DNA of 11,470 bases from Patescibacteria group bacterium (GTDB taxonomy: Bacteria; Patescibacteriota; Dojkabacteria; JAKAPS01; JAJZLI01): contig JAMCRT010000035.1 in NCBI GenBank assembly GCA_023380695.1, positions 21,837-33,306 of the forward strand, in the 5' to 3' direction. Numbering within the stretch: position 1 is the stretch's first letter; each line of letters begins with the position of its first letter. A program made the position numbers and the translations under genes. Below the pieces are notes generated by a model that was not told the origin of the DNA, ran no database searches, and saw only the letters and a program-made list of their open reading frames with translations. Shown here in pieces: positions 6,692 through 11,470 of the stretch.

Positions 6692-7741
6692 ATGAAAGCA
6701 ATAATTACTGCAGGGGGAAAAGGAACAAGGCTCAGACCTCTGACATTTACTAACAATAAACATCTAATTCCTATTGCAAATAAACCAATATTAGAATATG
6801 CAATTGACACTATAAAAAATGCAGGAATAGAAGATATTGGTATAATATATAACGATAATCTACAAGAATTAAAAGATTTCATAGAACAAAATAATAATTT
6901 CGGAGTAAATATTACATACATACACCAATTATCCCCCATAGGACTTGCAGATTGCGTTAGAGTTTCAAAAGATTTCATAAAAGATAGTAAATTTATTATG
7001 TTCTTAGGAGACAACATGCTTGCATCAGACATAAAAGATTTAAAAGAGTCTTTTGAAAAAGACACTGTTAATCATAGTTATCTGCTACTTACAAAGGTAG
7101 ACGATCCCCAAAGATTTGGGGTTCCAATATTCGGGAAAAATAAAGAACTAATAGGAATAGAAGAAAAACCAAAAAATCCAAAAACTGATCTTGCGGTAGT
7201 AGGTATATATTTTTATGATCATCATGTATTTGAAGCATTTGAGGGAAAAGATAAAATAACTCCATCAAAAAGAGGTGAACTAGAAATTTCAGATCTTCAT
7301 CAATATCTAATAGATCATGGCTATAAAATTAATACATATAATGTAACTGGTTGGTGGAAAGATACAGGAAAAATTAATGATCTGCTTCTTGCACAAAGAT
7401 TAATTCTAGAAAAACATCATAAATTTAAAATAGAAAGCCCTATTAAAGATACTGTAATTGAAGGAGATGTAGAAATAAAAAAAGGATGCAGAATTGAAAA
7501 CTCATTTATAAGAGGACCTGCAACAATAGGTGCAAATTCGGAAATCATATCTAGCTATATAGGCCCATTTAGTTCTATAGGAAATGAATGTGTTGTAACT
7601 GGGAGTGAAATTGAAAACTCAATTATATTAGATTATTCTTCTATTATTGATGTAGGATATAGAATAGACAGCTCTCTTGTAGGAAAAAACTCAAGAATTA
7701 CTAAGAAAAATAGAGTTCCAAAATCTTTATCTACTAAATAG
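6692..7741 (+). CDS. rmlA: Glucose-1-phosphate thymidylyltransferase, long form
   Basis: A 349-residue sugar-nucleotide pyrophosphorylase, matching the long RmlA family (about 350 residues) rather than the 290-residue short form. The N-terminal nucleotidyltransferase domain starts with AGGKGTRLRPLT (7-18), the nucleotide-binding loop with catalytic R13, and K23. LGDN has D107 as a metal ligand, EEKPKNP (157-163) carries the sugar-binding glutamate and lysine, PSKRGELEISD follows, and GWWKDTGK (220-227) is the signature of the long family. From about residue 245 to 345 there is a left-handed beta-helix built of hexapeptide-like repeats. The expected reaction is glucose-1-phosphate plus dTTP giving dTDP-glucose and pyrophosphate, the first step towards dTDP-rhamnose and other deoxysugars in the cytoplasm. 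No rmlB, C or D is in the window, so the product could also be another NDP-sugar. It plausibly supplies the nearby GT2 enzyme. Confidence 0.88.
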   Translation: MKAIITAGGKGTRLRPLTFTNNKHLIPIANKPILEYAIDTIKNAGIEDIGIIYNDNLQELKDFIEQNNNFGVNITYIHQLSPIGLADCVRVSKDFIKDSKFIMFLGDNMLASDIKDLKESFEKDTVNHSYLLLTKVDDPQRFGVPIFGKNKELIGIEEKPKNPKTDLAVVGIYFYDHHVFEAFEGKDKITPSKRGELEISDLHQYLIDHGYKINTYNVTGWWKDTGKINDLLLAQRLILEKHHKFKIESPIKDTVIEGDVEIKKGCRIENSFIRGPATIGANSEIISSYIGPFSSIGNECVVTGSEIENSIILDYSSIIDVGYRIDSSLVGKNSRITKKNRVPKSLSTK

Positions 7742-7758
7742 GCTAATGGTAGGAGATA

Positions 7759-7791
7759 TGGCTGATATACAACTTGTATAATTTGTAGCCA
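7759..7791. repeat. Nested inverted repeat between the thymidylyltransferase gene and valS
   Basis: TATACAA at 7766-7772 and TTGTATA at 7774-7780 form a perfect 7-base inverted repeat around one base. They are nested inside TGGCT (7759-7763) and AGCCA (7787-7791). As RNA it could fold into a bulged hairpin closing the upstream transcript; as DNA the inner part looks like an operator. There is no T-tract after it, so a classical terminator is not supported. Confidence 0.4.
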
Positions 7792-7842
7792 ATAGATAAA
7801 GCTCTAGACTTAATTAAATTTTAATTGATAATATAATTGTTA

Positions 7843-7848
7843 TATAAT
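7843..7848 (+). promoter_or_regulatory. -10 box (TATAAT) that decides the valS start
   Basis: TATAAT followed by 7 bases and ATG at 7856, the same layout as at 1094, 1626 and 1878. The alternative ATG at 7847 lies inside this box, so it would not be on the transcript. A second TATAAT at 7832-7837 lies 9 bases before 7847 and keeps the longer form possible. TTAATT at 7821-7826 sits 16 bases upstream and may be a weak -35. Confidence 0.55.
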
Positions 7849-7855
7849 GAAATCT

Positions 7856-10054
7856 ATGAAAATAAATTTTGGAAAAATGAATTTTGAAGATAAAGCATAT
7901 AATTTTAAATTTTTTGAAGAGAAAATTTTAAATTTCTGGCTATCTAATAATTTTTACTCCCCTGAATATAAAAATGATAGAAAAGAAACATTTTGCATAA
8001 CACTTCCTCCACCTAATGCAAATAGCCCTCTACATTTAGGCACAATGAGTGGAAATACTGTGCAAGACATTCTTGGTAGATATAACAGAATGTTAGGTAA
8101 AAAAGTTCTATTAGTACCCGGGAAAGATCATGCAGCAATTCAAACAGAGGTTATTTTTGAAAAACATTTATTAAAAGAAGGAATTAGAAAAAGAGATTTA
8201 ACAAGAGAAGATTTCCTATCTAGATGTTTTGATTTTTGTATGACAAATGCAAATATAGCAAGAGATCAAGAAAAGAAAATTGGGCTTAGTGCAGATTTCA
8301 CAAGAGAAAAATTTACACTTGATAAATCACTTACAAATGTAGTGTATGAAACATTCATACAAATGTATAAAGATGGATTAATACATAGGGATAAACGTAT
8401 CATCAATTGGTGTCCAAGATGTGAAACTGCTCTATCAGATATAGATACAGAATATAAAGAAGAAAAAGGAATACTTTATTATATAAAATATGGAGATTTA
8501 GTAATTGCTACAACTAGACCTGAGACAAAAATGGCAGACAGCGCAATTGCAATAAATCCAAAAGATAAAAGGTATAAACATCTTTTAGGTAAAACAATTC
8601 ATATAGAATCAGTAGAAGGAGAAAGAACTCTACCTGTAATAGCAGACTATTTAGTAGATAAAGATTTTGGTACAGGAATATTAAAAGTAACTCCAGGTCA
8701 TTCCAAGGACGATTTTGTAATAGGAGAAAGACATAATCTTCCAATAATATCTGTAATTGACATGAATGGAAGATCTACATTTGGAAAGTACAAAGGAATG
8801 AAAATAAGGAAAGCTAGAGAAGAAATTGTAAAAGATTTATATAAACTAGACCTCATAGAAAAACAGGAAGATATTGTACACAACGTTCAAGTATGTGAAA
8901 GATGTAAGAGTACAATTGAGCCACTTATATCATATCAATGGTTTTTAAGAACAAAAGATCTTGCAAAAAAATCTATAGAAAAAATAGAGTTACAAGAAAT
9001 AAAAATCTACCCACAAAGACAAGAGAAAAACCTAATAAGATGGCTTGAAAATATAGAAGATTGGTGTATATCAAGACAGCAATGGTGGGGACAAAGAATT
9101 CCTATTTATTATTGCGGGGGAAAAGAGACAATAGTAGACAATAATGGAGATATACAAGAGAAAATGCTAGGTTGTGGAGAGATAATTGCATCTATTACCC
9201 CTCCAAAAACATGTCCTAAATGTAAAAGCAACAAAATTATACAAGATGAAGATATATTTGATACATGGTTTTCTTCTTGTCAGTGGCCATATACAGCACT
9301 TGGAGGAGTAAACTCTGAGGATTTTAAAATGTTTTATCCTGCAAATGTTATGGAAACTGGCAGGGACATTCTCTTCTTTTGGGTAGCAAGAATGATAATA
9401 CTTAATATATACAAGACTGAGAATATTCCATTTAGGAATGTTTACCTTCATGGCCTTATATTAGACAGAGAAGGAAAAAAACAGTCTAAATCAAGGGGTA
9501 ATGGTATTGATCCTAGTAGTATGATAGATCAATTTGGAACAGATGCACTAAGATTAGCACTAGTATCAGGAATAGCTCCTGACCAAGATACAAAACTGTA
9601 TAATGAGAAAATACAAGGATTTAGAAACTTTATAAATAAAATATATAACTCATCAAGATTTATATTTCTTCAGATGCAGGATTTAGACGAAAAAGATAGA
9701 GAATTTATAAGGGAAAATACTGGGAAATACTGTATAAAATCAAAAGTAAACATACAAAAAGAATTACTAGATTTAAAACATATGACACATAGCAATTTTA
9801 AAAGCTTTGATATTGGAATTACAGCACATAATCTTCAGAATTTTTATCATCATACATATTGTGATTCTTACCTTGAAGATGCAAAAAATGATAAGAGTAT
9901 AGAAGCTAAAGCAGAACTAATATATACTTTCTATACTTTGATAAAATTAATGCATCCTTTTGTACCTTTTATAACAGAATTAATCTTCCAAAACCTTAAA
10001 GAAGAAAATCTTATAAAGACCAAGGAAGAGAGTATTATGTACGAAACTGTATGA
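7856..10054 (+). CDS. valS: Valine--tRNA ligase (valyl-tRNA synthetase)
   Basis: A class I synthetase charging tRNA-Val with valine in the cytoplasm; 732 residues from the ATG at 7856 (735 from 7847). ValRS identity rests on GKDHAAIQTE after the nucleotide-binding motif, TTRPET (219-224), KVTPGHSKDD (277-286) in the CP1 editing domain, DWCISRQQWWGQRIP, and DTWFSS followed by FFWVARMI. Zinc-type knuckles are WCPRC (185-189) with VCERC (346-350), and C420/C440/C453/C456. The helical anticodon-binding domain ends with HPFVPFITELIF (H700 on). Oddities: the HIGH motif reads HLGT (60-63), the KMSKS loop reads KQSKS (542-546), the usual PAHD of the editing site is PGHS, and the protein stops right after the anticodon-binding domain without the C-terminal coiled-coil arm that brings most bacterial ValRS to 850-950 residues. 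No T-box leader is possible with so short an upstream region. A single active enzyme is likely. Confidence 0.93.
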   Translation: MKINFGKMNFEDKAYNFKFFEEKILNFWLSNNFYSPEYKNDRKETFCITLPPPNANSPLHLGTMSGNTVQDILGRYNRMLGKKVLLVPGKDHAAIQTEVIFEKHLLKEGIRKRDLTREDFLSRCFDFCMTNANIARDQEKKIGLSADFTREKFTLDKSLTNVVYETFIQMYKDGLIHRDKRIINWCPRCETALSDIDTEYKEEKGILYYIKYGDLVIATTRPETKMADSAIAINPKDKRYKHLLGKTIHIESVEGERTLPVIADYLVDKDFGTGILKVTPGHSKDDFVIGERHNLPIISVIDMNGRSTFGKYKGMKIRKAREEIVKDLYKLDLIEKQEDIVHNVQVCERCKSTIEPLISYQWFLRTKDLAKKSIEKIELQEIKIYPQRQEKNLIRWLENIEDWCISRQQWWGQRIPIYYCGGKETIVDNNGDIQEKMLGCGEIIASITPPKTCPKCKSNKIIQDEDIFDTWFSSCQWPYTALGGVNSEDFKMFYPANVMETGRDILFFWVARMIILNIYKTENIPFRNVYLHGLILDREGKKQSKSRGNGIDPSSMIDQFGTDALRLALVSGIAPDQDTKLYNEKIQGFRNFINKIYNSSRFIFLQMQDLDEKDREFIRENTGKYCIKSKVNIQKELLDLKHMTHSNFKSFDIGITAHNLQNFYHHTYCDSYLEDAKNDKSIEAKAELIYTFYTLIKLMHPFVPFITELIFQNLKEENLIKTKEESIMYETV

Positions 10055-10092
10055 AATATCAGTATTGCTACTATGCCAGACAAAAATAAAAT

Positions 10093-10122
10093 TTGTGTAA
10101 TATTATATACTAATGCTATAAT
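10093..10122 (+). promoter_or_regulatory. Promoter of the bL25 gene
   Basis: A TGn-extended -10 (TGCTATAAT, hexamer at 10117-10122) with TTGTGT at 10093-10098 18 bases upstream as a plausible -35. The ATG at 10140 follows after 17 bases, giving a leader of about 10 bases without a Shine-Dalgarno. This is the most complete promoter in the window. Confidence 0.55.
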
Positions 10123-10139
10123 CTTTCTTTGTAATAACC

Positions 10140-10781
10140 ATGTTTGAAATAAATGCACAAAAAAGAATATTAACAGGTAAAAAAGTATCATCTTTAAGAA
10201 AAGAAGGTCTTTTACCTGCAGGAGTATATGGAATATCTGGAAATATATCTATAGCTATAGATAAAAAAGAATTCCTAAATATTTTCAAAAAAACTCATTA
10301 TACTCAAATTATTAATCTTTTATTAGATAATAAGCCTCATAATGTATTAGTATCAGAAATTCAAACACATCCTGTAAATGAAGAAGTATTACATGTCTCA
10401 TTTCATGAAATCTCTCTTAGCAAAAAAGTTGAAGCTGAAGTTCCAATAGAAATAGAAGGAATAGCACCAGCTATAAAAGTTTATGGAGGAGTTTTAGTGC
10501 AAAATTTTCATCATATAGAAATTATCTCCCTTCCAAATAAGATCCCTAATAGTATAAAAATAGACATCTCTAAACTTGAAGAGATAGGAGATTCTATTAC
10601 ATTTAAAGACCTTCTTCTGCCAGAAGGTACTGAACTGACTAAAATGGAAGAAGATGAATTCGAAAATGCAATTGTTACTATATCACCACCTCAAGAAGAA
10701 GAAATAGAAGAAACTGAAGAGATATCTCCTGAAGACGTAGAGGTTATAAAAGAGAAGGAAGAAAGCCAAGAAGAAAAATAA
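10140..10781 (+). CDS. rplY: 50S ribosomal protein bL25, long (TL5/CTC) form
   Basis: A 213-residue protein of the long bL25 type. The N-terminal 5S rRNA-binding domain (about 1-90) shows the family features: a basic start with KRILTGKKVSSLRKEGLLPAGVYG (7-30), in which the RKEG.LPA.VYG motif is diagnostic, and LVSEIQTHPVNEEVLHVSFHEI (about 76-97), matching the conserved D/E-x-Q-x-HPV...HVDF segment. The C-terminal beta domain (about 98-183) includes PIEIEGIAPAIKVYGGVLVQ and SIKIDISKLEEIGDSITFKDL. A very acidic Glu-rich tail (about 184-213) ends the protein, as in many CTC-type proteins. It sits on the large ribosomal subunit around 5S rRNA. It has its own promoter, 85 bases after valS. Confidence 0.93.
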   Translation: MFEINAQKRILTGKKVSSLRKEGLLPAGVYGISGNISIAIDKKEFLNIFKKTHYTQIINLLLDNKPHNVLVSEIQTHPVNEEVLHVSFHEISLSKKVEAEVPIEIEGIAPAIKVYGGVLVQNFHHIEIISLPNKIPNSIKIDISKLEEIGDSITFKDLLLPEGTELTKMEEDEFENAIVTISPPQEEEIEETEEISPEDVEVIKEKEESQEEK

Positions 10782-10784
10782 AAT

Positions 10785-10846
10785 TCCCCAAAATTGTCAA
10801 ATTATAGGGAAGTCAGCTCCCCATAATAGTAAAATTATAAGGAGTG
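10785..10846 (+). repeat. Two-copy imperfect tandem repeat, 33-base period
   Basis: The segment starting TCCCCAAAATTGTCAAATTA at 10785 recurs at 10818 as TCCCCATAATAGTAAAATTA; over 29 aligned positions about 23 match. Each copy starts TCCC and ends near GGGA or AGGA, so each can fold on itself, and the end of copy 1 can also pair with the start of copy 2 (10801-10809 with 10819-10827, one mismatch). It begins 4 bases after the bL25 stop and may act in transcript ending, although no T-tract is present. Confidence 0.55.
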
Positions 10847-10888
10847 AGGTTAATTAATGGAACTTACACATAAAATATAATTCCATTT

Positions 10889-10913
10889 AGTTGATAATCA
10901 TTAATTATCAACT
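10889..10913. repeat. Perfect 10-base inverted repeat (hairpin)
   Basis: AGTTGATAAT at 10889-10898 and ATTATCAACT at 10904-10913 pair perfectly around the loop CATTA. The stem is AT-rich with no T-tract on either strand, so it is either a bidirectional transcript-end structure between converging genes or a protein-binding site. It is the strongest hairpin in the window. Confidence 0.6.
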
Positions 10914-11232
10914 CCTAGGTTCTAGGCTAGGTATAAAGAAAATTGGCAATATTGTAACAGATCAAAAAATATTGACATTCAATCTTATGGAGCCAGAAAT
11001 GATTTCAATTTTTAACTAATTAGAAAAACATCTGTTCAAACTATAAACAATGCAACACTATATATTGTTCGCAATTCGTATGATTTACTCATAGCTTATT
11101 TATTATATAATGATTTCTACAAAAAAGAATCAAATAAATGAACAATCAATTTAAATATATCCTATTTACATAGTTAGCATAGAGGATTAATAATTATATA
11201 GTAATTTACATTCTTTACACTCAATTTTCCGA

Positions 11233-11470
11233 CTAGCCAACAAAATCAAGATAATTATCAGAATTAATTGTTGAATACTCTGCATTTGGATAAGTTGTTA
11301 AAAAATTCTTTGAAGAACCTTTTTTAGTTGGAGAATATTTAAATTCATAACCAAAAAGCTTGCCCTCTCTTTCTTCTACAAAATCAACTTCATATTGATC
11401 CCATGTTCTCCAAAAATAATTATTAGCAATAATTGACTTGTAATTTTGCTTTTTTCTATCTTTCTACAAC
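11233..11470 (-). pseudogene. AAA ATPase with DUF4143 domain, C-terminal end, apparently frameshifted
   Basis: Reading upstream from the TAG at 11233-11235, an open frame of about 76 codons gives the end of a DUF4143 protein: NYFWRTWDQYEVDFVEERE then GKLFGYEFKYSPTKKG, ending NSDNYLDFVG. The motif Y-F-W-R-T-x-D-x-x-E-V-D-x-V...YEFK is typical of the domain that follows the AAA_14 ATPase in these proteins and resembles a PD-(D/E)XK nuclease core (D in VDF; E and K in EFK). In this frame a TAG occurs at 11464-11466. Removing one base (A on the plus strand at 11458) joins an upstream frame reading VVER to RKKQNYKSIIANNYFW, which fits the family continuation. The gene thus looks frameshifted, or the base is a sequencing error. 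The ATPase part lies outside the window. Such genes are frequent, often multi-copy and mobile in CPR and archaeal genomes. Confidence 0.75.

Larger units (their letters stand above)
10782..11232. other. Non-coding region of 451 bases after the bL25 gene
   Basis: A long stretch, between the converging bL25 gene and the DUF4143 gene, without a recognisable gene. It holds a two-copy imperfect tandem repeat (10785-10846), a perfect 10-base hairpin (10889-10913) and three closely spaced CTAGG words (10915-10931). The part from about 10935 to 11232 is plain AT-rich sequence with many stops in all frames. The longest open stretch is about 42 codons from a TTG at 10891, which I take to be chance. No tRNA or other RNA gene is recognised. 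Confidence 0.6.

Noticed and set aside
7742..7855. Possible T-box or other leader controlling valS
   Set aside because: The promoter box abuts the start codon, so there is no room for a leader; no T-box motif is present.
10891..11019. Open stretch of about 42 codons from TTG, containing the hairpin and the CTAGG words
   Set aside because: It has no promoter, no recognisable residues and weak start evidence; this length is expected by chance and it lies over structured non-coding DNA.
10782..11232. tRNA, CRISPR array or insertion sequence in the long non-coding stretch
   Set aside because: No cloverleaf with TTC-type arm, no regularly spaced repeats beyond two imperfect adjacent copies, and no transposase fragment could be seen.
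1..11470. Alternative genetic code (UGA as glycine, as in Gracilibacteria or Absconditabacteria)
   Set aside because: TGA ends the AbiEii-type and valS genes at the expected lengths, and no recognised gene contains an in-frame TGA.

Overview
The window is very AT-rich (most stretches look near 25-30% GC). It carries compact genes with very short 5' leaders, TAA, TAG and TGA all acting as stops, and almost no Shine-Dalgarno sequences. Gene content and style (a short valyl-tRNA synthetase, a long-form bL25, an AbiEii-type nucleotidyltransferase pair, many small membrane-anchored proteins of unknown function, surface-polysaccharide genes) suggest an ultra-small bacterium of the Candidate Phyla Radiation (Patescibacteria), perhaps a Microgenomates-like lineage. 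That placement is inference from style, not from a phylogenetic marker.

Layout. Positions 1-1094 (minus) hold a two-gene ABC-2 polysaccharide exporter: a permease (333-1094) and the N-terminal part of its ATPase (1-329). A 163-residue protein of unknown function follows upstream (1135-1626, minus). A 251-base divergent spacer leads to a plus-strand two-gene cassette (1878-2147 and 2104-2763) that looks like a type IV toxin-antitoxin or abortive-infection pair: a DUF6922-like small protein overlapping an AbiEii/AbiGii nucleotidyltransferase. After a 256-base non-coding stretch comes a minus-strand, single-pass, outward-facing protein (3020-3802). Divergent from it are a GT2 glycosyltransferase (3880-4791), a secreted protein built from two tandem beta-sandwich units plus a third incomplete one (4834-6156), an overlapping small membrane-anchored protein (6146-6661), and a long-form glucose-1-phosphate thymidylyltransferase (6692-7741). 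Two housekeeping genes follow: valS (7856-10054) and the bL25 gene (10140-10781). The last 690 bases are a 451-base non-coding region with a tandem repeat and a perfect hairpin, then the broken C-terminal end of an AAA ATPase/DUF4143 gene (minus) running off the window.

How the parts fit: the sugar nucleotidyltransferase (activated sugar), the GT2 enzyme (sugar transfer) and the Wzm/Wzt-like exporter (export of a lipid-linked glycan) could serve one cell-surface polysaccharide pathway, and the exported proteins between them may sit at the same surface.

The most notable signals are these. (1) Four starts share the exact layout TATAAT-N7-ATG and two more have TAAAAT at N6 or N8, which implies leaderless mRNAs and lets two start codons be corrected. 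(2) ValRS has a non-canonical HIGH motif (HLGT), a KQSKS loop and an altered editing-site motif. (3) The secreted protein stops in the middle of its third unit, exactly where the next gene starts. (4) The terminal DUF4143 gene carries an apparent one-base frameshift.
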